A stretch of 31,238 bases of DNA from Chondrus crispus (Eukaryota; Rhodophyta; Florideophyceae; Gigartinales; Gigartinaceae): positions 1 to 31,238 of the forward strand of contig NW_005179003.1 of assembly GCF_000350225.1 (NCBI RefSeq), written 5' to 3'. Of the stretch, positions 20,304-30,570 are shown one piece after another. The notes under the pieces were generated by a model, which did no database searches, was not told the DNA's origin, and saw only the letters and a program-made list of their open reading frames with translations. A program made the translations under genes and the position numbers. Positions within the stretch are counted from its first letter, which is position 1, and each line of letters starts with the position of its first letter.

Positions 20304-23300
20304 GAGCCGCAACCAATATCCTATGTTTTTACCTTCTTAACTGTTCTGTTTCGTTTTTGTTTTTTTGGTTGTTTTGTTTTTTATGTTTGTTTTCCCTTCC
20401 CGAGACGCACCTAGGTCGGCCATTCCGGAGCGAGCGTGCGTAGTTTCAGGAGAACACGACAGGCGCCCAAGGGCGACAGGGGATTGCTAACCGCCGATCG
20501 TGATTAAAGCTACAAGCTGTATCTCGAGTCGAGGAAGAAGTCTGTTCTCCTTTTCTTCTTTTTTTAGTTGGTGATGTCAACGACACAATGAAACTGCGCA
20601 TGTCGACCCGCCAGTCTACGAGAATTATGGAAGAGAGAAGAGGATATCAATTGAGGAGAGGGGAGAAATGGGTTGGCGGCGTAAGACACGTCAACACGAG
20701 CCGCCAACGCTTTAACCGTGTGACAGACGCAACCGGGACTTTTTAGCGTCTTACAAACGGACTCCTCGGGCGACCACGGTGATGAGGACAACCCCGACAG
20801 AGAGATTGGGTAGCTCGACAAGCTTGATTCCGACAAATCGTCTGTCAGCCGCAAGGACTGACGATGCCATAGCTCTCGTTTTTAATTTACGTTCACCCCG
20901 GCCGTGGAGCAACACACGCAGACGAAATGAAGGATTGAATACATTGTCTTGGTTAAGCTGAACAGCGAGGCTTGGTACAGTATTCGACGACTTCTGCTAG
21001 CGCTACCTAGGAAAGCCTATGTGAACACCGCTGGTGTGTGGGAAAGGAGGACGATCTCTGGTCGACGGAAGAAAGACGTTGGAAATTTTGCGGGAACGAG
21101 GGATTTGTAGTTGGAGAAGAATCGCGTAACGGAGACGCACTACGTGGGGTTGTCGAAATCAATTTGGGGGTGAGGACAAAAAGGTGTGCTGGAGGAGTTG
21201 CGTGTTTGAGGATAACCCCCGAGTGAGGGTAGGATGCACGGAAAAGAGGAGGAAAAATTGGCATAGACCAGAGGTGGATATCAGGGACGTGGGAACGCGT
21301 CGCGGGAAGTTGCAGTTTTTTGGTACGCGGAACGCAGGCTGACGACTCCGCGTACACACGTACAGTACGGTTCGGCAGGAAGTGAGGGAGGTTCTACGAA
21401 GGGAGTACGAATCAAGAGGAGGTATCTCAGGATTCAAAGAGGAGCATAGATGGGAACGGAAGACGACCAGGGGGTCGGAAGCACGCTGGAAGTGACGACA
21501 CGACATGCCGGCGGCAGAGATACTCGCACGAGGACGTTGTGTGCAGCCAACAGAACGAGGGACGAGTCATTCTATTGACTTAGAGACGAAAACCACCGGC
21601 GGACAAGTGCACGGCGACACACGTGTGAAGCGGCCGTGAGAATATTTTAAAAAGAAAAATTAAGGAAAGCAGCGGCCGTCGTTGGGAAATGCACACGTAT
21701 CACGTTTGTTGTCATCAGACCCCAGGCGCCGATCTGGAGACCACGGAAATGACAAGAGGAGGAAGGTTGAGAACCAAAACCCCCCTTCACTTTCCCAAAT
21801 GCCCCAAATTACGACTGAGGATGGTTGTTCGTGAATACCCCGAACGCTCACGGACACCCCCACAGGAGACTCCGGTTTGCTATGCCAAGGGCGTCGCCCG
21901 CGTAGAGGTCAAACTAAGACCGAGGAGATGACAAGCAGGAGAGGAGGACAGATTGAAGTCTCGATACCCCTTCCCTCCCCCCGCTCGAGGCCAGCAAACT
22001 CTGCTAACCGGAAGGCGCAAAAGGGATACAGTTGACGCCATAACCTCGTTCCCCCCTCCCTTCTCCATCATCATTATTTTTTGTGTAGACGCAGAGAACG
22101 CGACCGCACAATGGGATGTTGACAAGCCGCCCCAGGAGATAACCGTAAGCGGATCGGGACCCCGCGACGCGCACACCACCGCCGAAGGTGACGCGCGAGC
22201 CAATGCCGTCCATTTGGACAAAGAAAGGAATGGGGTACCAGGACAGAAAGGTTTTTTGGGAGCACGAGGAGAATGGATGTGGTTGTTCGAAAGCTTCGAG
22301 AGACCACACAAAAGGGGGTTCGGATGGAGAGTCTCACAAAGCGACGACGAGGACGTCGTCAGCATTACGATAACAAAATGCACGAGAAGACAAGCCTGCG
22401 AAACGGAGACGTACAGTAACTCTGTGCGTGCAAAGCTGACGAACAGGAAAAGGAGAGATGGATCTCGAGGGGGACTTCGCCAAGGCGATCAAGGCAGACG
22501 GTACCACCATGGATGAGGGTGTATCGATGTTCAAACATCGAGGAACACACACCGGGAAAAGAAAGCTGTCCTTGAGATTCGATTCCACGCTACCAGAACA
22601 CATCACCCGGATGGTCCGCATATTCGGATTGCGTTTAGAGACTACAGGGTAGTCAGCACTCCCTCAGTAAGGGATGCAAGCGAGAAACGGACCTATTGAA
22701 CTCGCGAGAAAAACAAAAAAGGAGGAAGTTGGGGATAGAGGAAGCGACCGCATTGACGGTACGCAGAAAAAGAGGAGGAAGTCTAAGGACCAAGGTGTGA
22801 CCGGAGACGAACAGGAAGGTTACACGAGGACAAGAAAACAGTGGTGTCGGGAAATCCGATCCGACCAGACCTGCGGGATGATATGCGGAATGTAGTCGAC
22901 ACGCTAGTTGGATATTGTAGATCTACAAGATCGATCACAAGGATGGGATTGTGTTTGGACTACGCGTAACAGCTGTGGCCGATGGATGTGGCGGTCCTAC
23001 AGCTACAAAAGACTCCGTTGGACAGGTTCAGTCTTGACGAAGGGGCGAGTTCGCGAAGATGTGTCGCCTCGAGCTAACCGACAGAGTGCGAAGAGCAAAA
23101 GAGAAAAAAATTATGGATGACGCACCCTGAGTTCACGTCCATGTTCTCTTGCTCAAATTTTTTTTTGAAAAAAGGAGGATCACCACACCCCCTAGTTTTA
23201 TCCCGGGGAGGTAGCAAAACGGGAAGGGGACGCACACTGCAAGCAAGAGGAGGAAAACGGAAGCCAGAGGTGTGTGATCCCGGGATCTGAGGGGACACAC

Positions 23301-23709
23301 ATGGTACCCAAGGAGGGGAACTCGAGGATGAGCATGCCGCGTTAGGTAAAGAGGAGGAAAATGAAAATGAGGAGAAGGATGAGCATGCCGTGTTGGATAA
23401 AGAAGAGAAGGAAGGAGATAAAATGAGGGCACTACCGTGATCATAACGGGGAGGGAGCGCCCAGAAAAATGGAAAAGAGGAGGAAGTAGCGAGGTGAAGA
23501 GAAGGAGGAAGGAGGTGTAAGGGTGCCACCGTTATTATGACGGGGTGGGCATCAATGAGAAAAAGAGGGGGAAACGAAGAGACAAAGGAGCACGCAGTAA
23601 AATTCAATTTACGGATCAAAGGCGACATGACGGTGTCGCAAATTCAGCGTCACGCAGGCAGGATAGAGATGCGACAAGCTATCACGAGGGAATTGTCCCG
23701 CCCGCCAGC
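20304..23709. other. Long chromovirus 3' region without a supported gene
   Basis: It begins with a T-rich stretch (about 20330-20400). From about 20580 to 23600 it is purine-rich on the plus strand, full of GAGGA and GGAAG. ACACGTGT occurs at 21619. Decayed direct repeats lie near 23326/23377 (GGATGAGCATGCCG) and near 23425/23518 (AGGG-GC-ACCGT-ACGGGG type). Open frames here are low complexity and show no domain. Confidence 0.6.
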
Positions 23710-25436
23710 TCAGACGGAAGGGTTGCCAAAGGATTTGCCCTTTGGAAGTGATGACACGAGGCGAGCCAAAACTCGCAAGTCGTCAATCGAGGCTCCTTGC
23801 AGAGCCTCTCCCTCAACACCGTGAGCGCGGAGCAAGGCACAGTATACGCTCGTGACGTCGTGGGTATTTTTGGAAATTGTTGGAGACGGGGGGGAAGATA
23901 TCACTTCCCTCACCGATAATGTCTCGGTGTGGCCTGCCGAGGGAATTTCGACAGCTGAAGGCGCCTTTGACGAGGATGGAGAGGCTAGGGCTGCGCGCGG
24001 GGAAGCAGGGACAGCCGATCGAGGAGGAATTGGAGAGGAAGGACGGGAGCATACGTGAAGCTCCCGGGGGTCAGATGTGACAATGGGGGTAATGTCGGGA
24101 ACCGGTGTTTGGTTTCCGAATCGGCGGCTCGTTTGAGCTTCCCACGCTGAGCAGAGGGTCGATGACCAGGGGTTGGACCACACGAAGTCGCCCGCGGCTG
24201 GGTGGTTTCGACCAGGGGAGAAAGAGAGACGTTGGCGATTGGAGGATCGAGAGGAGTTTTGCGTAGGAAAACAGTCCCAATCCACGCCCTCGATCGTATC
24301 AAGGAGGGAGCGTATTTCGCGATTGAAATCAGAGCCACCCAGAGGGTCAGAGAAGTCCAATAGACGCATTTGTGCTATCAGCCTCGCGGGGAGGTGCCAC
24401 AGGCGCCAGCAATCGTAGGTCTCCCACAAGAGGGTCGCAGTTACTTTGATGCACCACTCTGTGAGGAAGACCACCCATAACCCGTGTTGCCGATCCCGCA
24501 GGTAGCTGCCATAGTACATGAGTATGGGTCCCATTTCGGCCCAAAAGCCTTGACTCACATCGTACTGGCTCCACCATGAGGGGATGCGCTGGTAACGACT
24601 TGCATAATGCTGACGGGAAAACTCGCGCGCCTCTACCATTTGGTAGCCGATGAAGTACCCCGTATCAGACCGAATACGCCGTTCAAAGCGCACTGTGTTC
24701 TGAAAGAAGAAAACACCCCCGCGTTTTAAATGACGGAAATTCGAAGGGATAATGGGTTCGGTCCAGAAGATGGCATCGGATGTGACAGTATGTCGGTTTC
24801 GCCACAGGCGATCCACCTCGGCGGCAGGGTCACCAAAGGTGATATCAATGAGATTGTCTAAGTAGAGGCGTTCGCCCTCTGTACGACAACGCCAAGTGTC
24901 ACAACCGTATGACGAGGGTATGAGGGTGTCGGAAATGGGGATGGCAAGCCGAGCGAATACGGCCTCCATAAATCGCAGAGAGAGAGTGGGACGGCCCCGT
25001 GGGGGGGATAGCGTAGGATGGAAGTCGGAATTGCTATACGGGTTCGCCAGTCAAAGGAGCGGATAGCAAGCACAGGGAGATTACCGGGAAGCATGCCCGC
25101 GTCGTCGGCGAATTCGTGTTCGATTTTGGAAACGTCGCGAATACCCACGGAGGACAACCACTGGGCCGAGGCAAACAAGGAAGGATGTTCGTGCATGATT
25201 TTGTCCTGTAGCTCTTCGAGCGAGGGGTAGTGGCGGGCTACCCAAGAGGGATGATAATCTGGATGAAAGGCCGGGTCGGAGACGTCTGAATCAGGGGGAC
25301 GTCGGGGTATAGGAGGAAGGTCGACGGAAGCGCGAGACTTGTTCGCAAAGCCGACACCGGTGCGTCGACGGGCAGTATTTTCGCCCGCGGGCTCAGGGGG
25401 TGGAGGACACGTGGGATTCGTCTTGTCCTTGCTCAT
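23710..25436 (-). pseudogene. Antisense open frame of unknown function in the chromovirus 3' region
   Basis: On the minus strand an ATG at 25436 opens a Pro-rich start (MSKDKTNPTCPPPPEPAGEN), then a folded-looking region with HPDYHPSWVARHYPSLEEL. A one-base frame change at the seven-base G run 25001-25007 (C on the coding strand) connects it to a second frame, open to 23710, which is rich in Trp and aromatic residues (WSQYDVSQGFWAEM, WETYDCWRLW) and ends in a Ser/Pro/Ala-rich tail. The joined protein would have about 575 residues. I recognise no domain. It starts about 100 bp from the 3' LTR and runs against pol, like the extra antisense genes known in some large plant gypsy elements; shared ancestry with those is not shown. 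A gag-like, regulatory or captured host gene are all possible. Confidence 0.6.
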
Positions 25437-25527
25437 GCGGAGACCGTCGGTCAGGAATGGAGAAGGAAGGGGTCGAGAAGAGAAGGAGTTGGAGATCAAG
25501 GAGTGTAGCCGATGTGCAAGGACGCTC

Positions 25528-25537
25528 AGAAGGGGGA
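25528..25537 (+). promoter_or_regulatory. Chromovirus polypurine tract
   Basis: AGAAGGGGGA lies two bases before the 3' LTR and would prime plus-strand DNA synthesis. Confidence 0.75.
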
Positions 25538-25539
25538 TA

Positions 25540-26441
25540 TGTAGTGCAATACGCACCTGAAAAGGGGGGTGAAAAGAAAGGAAAATATTTGGATATGAAA
25601 AGTAGTCCGGGTTGGGGGACACACGTGTGAATAATTGCACAGTTTTAATTTTTAATTATTTTATTTCATTTAGTTAATTAGTTGGCATTAATTTTGCTGA
25701 CACTAGATTAGATCTAGGATCTAGCTCCGCGAGCTACTGTAGTGGCTCCGGCGGGGCGATATATACCTTAGGCCTCTGACGACCAAGTCAGTAAAGGTAA
25801 CCCGAGTTGCCAGAGTTGAATATCGCCTTGGTCGAAGTCCGTCTTTCCCAAGACGCTCCCTTTTACCACAGATTACGTTATCCTTTGCGCTCGGGGGTTC
25901 CCTTTCCCTCTCCTTTATTTCACCTATCCTTTTCTATTTCTATCTCTATTCCTATCTCTATTTCTATTCCCTTATCTTGTGTTGGTGCCATCGGCTTTGG
26001 TTGCGACCGGACCGGTGTAGGTGTCTTGGCCATCGGGCGACACGTGGGTGTAGCGCTGCTACTTGTTTGCTAATTCCCGTCGGGCTGCGTTGCGACGCCC
26101 CCGTCGAAGACCTTATCAAGGGTATATGGTGTAACAGGCGCTCCGCGAGCATTGGCTTTACGACCCATCGGGCACGGCTTCCTAATTACCGCCCCGAACT
26201 CGACGAGCAGCTGCCTATACAAGATTCTACCACCATTCGTCCCGGGACGGGCCTCTTCCTTTTGCCCCCCCTATCAGGGACTTGAGCTACTGTGGGCCGC
26301 AAACCCACTTAAAGGGAAAGGGAGAATCGGACACTCCGTAGGGCTGTGCCGTCGGCAACTCTTGTTGGTTGTTGTTTGTTGGTTGTGTTGTCGCTGGACC
26401 GTTGGACCCTGGTTCCGGCCTGACAGGCACATTGCACTACA
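25540..26441 (+). repeat. Chromovirus 3' LTR (902 bp)
   Basis: It starts TGTAGTGCAATACGC and ends CATTGCACTACA. It is nearly identical to 11353-12398 except that one copy of the TAGCGCTGCTAC module is missing and a TATTTCTATCTC-type pyrimidine run is longer. ACACGTGT lies at 25621 and TATATA at 25760. Confidence 0.92.
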
Positions 26442-26446
26442 TAATG
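26442..26446. repeat. Chromovirus target-site duplication, right copy
   Basis: TAATG, identical to 11348-11352. When it is counted once, the copia reading frame is continuous across the insertion. Confidence 0.92.
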
Positions 26447-29256
26447 TGGTAAGTGGCATCAACGTTTGTTAAAGCGATGTGATCAGTGGAATGAATCCAA
26501 AGTTTGACAATCACTCTCCCATTTGTCCTGCGTGTGTGTTTGGCAAAGCAACGCGATCAGTAATCCCAAAACAGCGATCATCGTCTCGAGCACAGAACTG
26601 TCTTGACTTGGTATATTCTGATGTTTGCTGTCCGCTCGAAGTACAGTCCATTGGTGGTTCGAGATACTTCATTACATTTGTAGATGATCACTCGAACTGG
26701 GTAGTTGTGTACACGATGAGAAATAAATCTGAGGCGTTTGCAAAACACAAGTTGTATGAAAAGTTTGCCCAAACGCACACTGGTCGCAAAGTAAAGGTGC
26801 TTCGCACTGATCGAGGGGGAGAGTACTTGTCGACGGAATTCAAGTCGCATTTAGATTTAAACGGTACGCAGCACCAACTCACCACGGCGTACACCCCTGA
26901 ACAAAACGGTGTTGCTGAACGTTTAAATCGAACTTTGATTGATCTTGTCCGCTCAATGCTTTCTCATGAACAGGTCAGTAAGCGATTCTGGGCAGAAGCT
27001 CTTGCCACTTCAGTATATATACGCAATCGAGTTACTTCACGGGCTTCGCCAGTTAACACCACTCCCCATCACATTTGGATGAAGACAACTCCAAATGTTG
27101 GCCATTTGCGAGTATTTGGGTCAAAGTGCTGGTATACATTACCGAAATTAGGGCTCCGTAAGATTGACTTGCGAGCGCGTGAAGCGATGTTTCTTGGGTA
27201 CTCGCAATGCAGTAAGGCATACAAACTTTGGGACGGAGAGTTGAATAAAATTGTTGTGTCACGGGATGTCAAGTTTGATGAATCGACATGTGGGATGCAT
27301 GACATTCCTGCACACGAAAGTGATTCAATTAACTCTGATGTTGAAATTGTATTGCTCGATGGCGACAATGAGAATGAAGCCGATACCCCAAATACTGACG
27401 GGGTTGGGCCTGAAGAAGATGAGGTTCCAGAGGAGGTTCTTGAAAACGACGAAACTCACTCTGTAAGTGAGAATGATGAAGATGATGTATCACCTCCCGT
27501 TGAAACTCCGAATGTCACCCCTCCAATTCCCACTCCAACTGTACGAAGATCGTCTCGAGTCAGCAGACCTCCCGGATCATGGTGGAGGAGCAACTTTGCA
27601 GCTGCTCTTCTTTCACATGCGCATGTCGCTATTGAAGGTGGCAACACTTTCAAACAGGCCACCAACGGTCCTAGAGCTGCTTTTTGGCAAACCGGCATTG
27701 ACAAAGAACTTGCCTCGCAGACCAAAAATCAGACCTGGAAACTTGTTCCTCGATCTGAGGCGTCAAACATCTTAACATCTCGATGGGTTTTCAATGTCAA
27801 GCAGCTGCCTAATGCAAATGGCGATATAGTTGAAAGTGCAAAAGCCAGACTTGTTGCTCGTGGATTCCAACAAGTGCAAAGTCTTGACTATACTGAGACA
27901 TATGCCCCTGTCATAAAGTTTACCACTATTCGTGTACTACTTGCCATAGTTGCTCATTACGACCTCGAACTTCATCAGATGGATGTCTTGACTGCGTTTT
28001 TGAACGGCGACTTGGATGAAGACATCTACATGGAGCAACCCGAAGGGTGCATTGACAAAAGCGAAAGTGATCACGTGTGTAAACTTTTGAAAGCACTTTA
28101 CGGTCTTAAACAAGCACCTCGTCAATGGCATACCAAAGTGGATGATTTCTTACTCGGTGAACTGGGATTTGAGACTTCACGTAGTGATCCGTGCCTCTAC
28201 ATTAAACGCATCGGTAACACTATCATGCTGATTGCACTTTATGTCGATGACTTGTTACTCGCTGGTAGTGATATCGATGCCATCAAATGCATGAAGGGGG
28301 AGCTTAACAAACGGTTTGAGATGAAAGACCTTGGTGAAGCAAAAGTCTGCGTTGGTCTTGAGATTCAAAGGGATCGCACCGCCAAGACATTGAGTCTCAC
28401 TCAAACTAACTATGCATCAAATGTGCTTGACCGTTTTAAAATGTCGACTTGTAACCCTTCTCTGACTCCAATGGAACAAGGTCACACAACCACGATTTCA
28501 ACCGAAAACGACTCCGAAACAAACGCACCATATCGCGAGGCAGTCGGGTGCCTTATGTACGTGATGGTTGGCACTCGTCCAGACTTGGCATATGCGATTG
28601 GAAAGCTTTCTCAACATTCTGCCAACCCGTGTGAGTCACACTGGGCAGGTGTGAAACGAGTAATGCGATACGTGCAAGGGACTCGAAACTTAGGAATCGT
28701 GTTTGCCAATAAATCCAAATCGCCGGAGTTGTTCGGCTTCAGTGATGCCGAGTGGGCCGGTTGTTCAGACTTTCGCAAGTCAACCAGAGTATATGTTTCC
28801 AAGTTCTGCGGTGGAGCGATCAGTTGGAGTTCTCGGAAACAGACTGCGGTTGCAACTTCGACGTGTGAGGCTGAGTACATTGCACTATGTGAAGCGTGTG
28901 AGGAGGCGACTTGGTTGCGTCAAGTGGTTGCTGATGTCCTTGGACTTGATTCTGATCCCACGATTGTGATGGGGTGTGACAATGCAGGGACGATTTCGTT
29001 TGCAAAGAATGAATCTATCAACCGTCGTAACAAACATGTCGATGTGAAATACCACTATGTACGAGATGCTATTAAGAGAAACATTGTGTCTTTGTCGCAT
29101 TGTCCGACCACTTGCATGCCTGCAGATATCTTGACGAAAGCACTTGGAATAATTCTATTCCAAAAGTCCGTAGAACTTCTAGGGCTTGCAGTAGCTACTT
29201 CCGGTAAAAAGCATGTGATCGAGGGGGAGTGCTGTAATTGTACGACCAGATGCTGA
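26447..29256 (+). pseudogene. copia integrase, reverse transcriptase and RNase H
   Basis: The frame continues the truncated gag-protease segment, has one TAA at 26470-26472, then stays open for over 900 codons. The finger end HSPICPACVFGKA is followed by the integrase triad (D in VYSDVCC, D in RTDRGGEY, E in NGVAERLN; positions 48, 111 and 147 from 26479). An acidic Pro-rich linker leads to RT with SRWVFNVKQL, LNGDLDEDIYMEQP, LYGLKQAPRQWH and LYVDDLLLAG (YVDD at 588-591). RNase H has FSDAEWAG, CEAEYIAL and CDNAG. The IN-before-RT order is diagnostic of Ty1/copia. The frame ends 27 bp inside the 3' LTR. Apart from the one stop this half looks intact, in contrast to the other elements. Confidence 0.93.
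29221..29229 (+). promoter_or_regulatory. copia polypurine tract
   Basis: GAGGGGGAG directly precedes the 3' LTR, as required for plus-strand priming. It also encodes the last residues of pol. Confidence 0.8.
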
Positions 29257-29923
29257 CGCATGACACACAATGACAGATATGACGCCTGTAGAAGCGAAAA
29301 CACTCAGCACGTCAAACGGAACAACTTTGGTTTTCGACGTGTACACGTGTCGTTTATGTGCTCAGTCGCACTTCCCTCGCAATTCTGAGCATGCTTCATT
29401 TTTGTGTTGACACGTGTAATATCTGTATACAGTGGCACTCTACAGTACATTCTGAACATGTTTCATTATTCTTGGTTTGACACGTGTATGACACGTATGA
29501 CATTTGTCCTACACGTGTGTGACACATATGAAATATATGTCACGGTGTTTTTTCTCTAAAACGTGCAATGCATTAATCGTAGACTAAAGTCTCTACCCTC
29601 CAGTACAGTGCATTTAGATATTATTGACTCTCAGACGGTCCCAAATTATCATTAACAGAGAGTGCAAACATTATCAGCGACCGAGAGTGCAAGAAGGAGA
29701 GTCACCTGATTATCAGCGACCAAGAGTGCAAACATTATCAACAACCGAGAGTGCACGAAGGAGAGTCACTTGACCAGCCCTAATGGCCCGTACTGTATTT
29801 CGTAGACTATAAGTAGCGCCGATAGTTGGCGACCAAGAGTAAAATGGCATCAACTTCTTTTCCCATCAACCACCACCAACCTTCAACCATCCTTCTTCCC
29901 TCTGCCCCGCTGACCTTCTTATA
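29230..29923 (+). repeat. copia 3' LTR (694 bp)
   Basis: It matches 6663-7356 with few differences, most of them in the first 30 bases. It keeps four ACACGTGT sites (29343, 29410, 29480, 29511), the duplicated block and TATAAG at 29808. Confidence 0.92.
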
Positions 29924-29928
29924 TATTA
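29924..29928. repeat. copia target-site duplication, right copy
   Basis: TATTA, identical to 6658-6662, directly follows the 3' LTR. Confidence 0.88.
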
Positions 29929-29972
29929 TTAGTCTTTACATGGGGCGGCACTAATGCGTAGGGTCGACTGTA

Positions 29973-30240
29973 CCTGTACACCGTTAACAGGATTTAGTGA
30001 GGTTGTTAAATAGTGTCGCCCGGGAATTAGTATAGGCTATCCTGAATATTGTGCGGCGACTTCCCGGCCTTTAAGCCAGATAATTTGCCGCTAGGAAACC
30101 CCCAACGGTCTTAAAGAATTTTTCCAAAACGGCAGTAATGTAGGTTGTACTGTATTTATCCGTACACCCCATAATAGCATTGGTACGGAATTAGTATAGG
30201 CTACAAGTAGGCTCCGTGCGCGCTTCGCGCGCCGAGACAA
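29973..30240. repeat. Non-coding stretch with a 17-bp direct repeat and a GC hairpin
   Basis: GGAATTAGTATAGGCTA occurs at 30023-30039 and exactly again at 30187-30203. It shares GAATTAGT with the Tigger-like ends upstream, so it may be the edge of related elements. A GCGCGC-TTC-GCGCGC hairpin follows near 30220. No gene is visible. Confidence 0.6.
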
Positions 30241-30319
30241 GTCCGCGTGGAGGAGCGTGCATCTTTCCCCGCCACCACTATCGTCACGTTTCTCACGCTC
30301 TCCCGCGCCGCAAACACCA

Positions 30320-30570
30320 CGCCCGTCCATATCACCGCCCGTCCATGTCACCGCCCGTCCATGTCACCGCCCGTCCATGCTCCTCCCCCGTCCACGCCCT
30401 CCCCCTGTCCGCGCACTCCCATTCGTCCATACCCTCCCACCCGCTCTCGCACATCGCGCATCGCCCGTCCATGCCACCGCCCGTCCATGCTCCCCCACCC
30501 GTCCACGCCCTCCCCATGTCCACGCATTCCCATCCGTCCATTCCCTCCCGCCCACTCGCGTTGCACACCA
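30320..30570. repeat. GTCCATG tandem repeats in a C-rich tract
   Basis: A 16-bp unit, CGCCCGTCCATGTCAC or close variants, repeats four times at 30320-30383. A larger unit of about 110 bp starting at 30352 recurs at 30462. Frames are open on both strands here only because the repeat lacks stops, so I do not call a gene. Confidence 0.85.

Larger units (their letters stand above)
11353..26441 (+). mobile_element. Large Ty3/gypsy chromovirus inserted in copia
   Basis: The paired LTRs have inverted ends TGTAGTGCAA/TTGCA(C/T)TACA and exact TAATG duplications. Internal content in order: candidate primer site, gag, protease, RT, RNase H, integrase, chromodomain, a nested solo LTR, then about 5.2 kb of extra 3' DNA with an antisense frame, a polypurine tract and the 3' LTR. 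Without the solo LTR the element would be about 14 kb, long for a chromovirus. Gag and pol carry three in-frame stops and at least three frame changes, so it is inactive. Confidence 0.88.
6663..29923 (+). mobile_element. Ty1/copia LTR retrotransposon with nested insertions
   Basis: Two nearly identical 694-bp LTRs, TATTA duplications, a half-tRNA type primer site, gag-protease (10042-11354), integrase-RT-RNase H (26473-29256) and a polypurine tract make a complete copia layout in the order PR-IN-RT-RH. The element is interrupted by a pogo-type insertion in the leader and by the chromovirus at 11353-26441. The high LTR identity argues for a fairly recent copia insertion, with the chromovirus later still. 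Confidence 0.93.
5822..29970 (+). mobile_element. Internally deleted Tigger/pogo-like element, split by the copia insertion
   Basis: The left end (5822-5846) contains CGAATTAGTGCCGCC, preceded by TA. The right end (29944-29970) contains the inverted form GGCGGCACTAATGCG, followed by TA at 29971-29972. The TIR match is imperfect in the outer bases, so the exact ends are tentative. Own sequence is 5822-6662 plus about 29929-29970; everything between is the later copia insertion. It holds the start (5908-6135) and the tail (6208-6633) of a pogo-type transposase, with the catalytic middle missing, as in non-autonomous derivatives. Confidence 0.55.

Noticed and set aside
21953..22516. 187-codon plus-strand gene in the chromovirus 3' region
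   Set aside because: No domain, an opposing frame of similar length on the minus strand, and composition typical of the purine-rich spacer.
23074..23628. 184-codon minus-strand Ser/Phe/Pro-rich protein
   Set aside because: The translation reflects the pyrimidine-rich strand with decayed direct repeats; no start context or domain.
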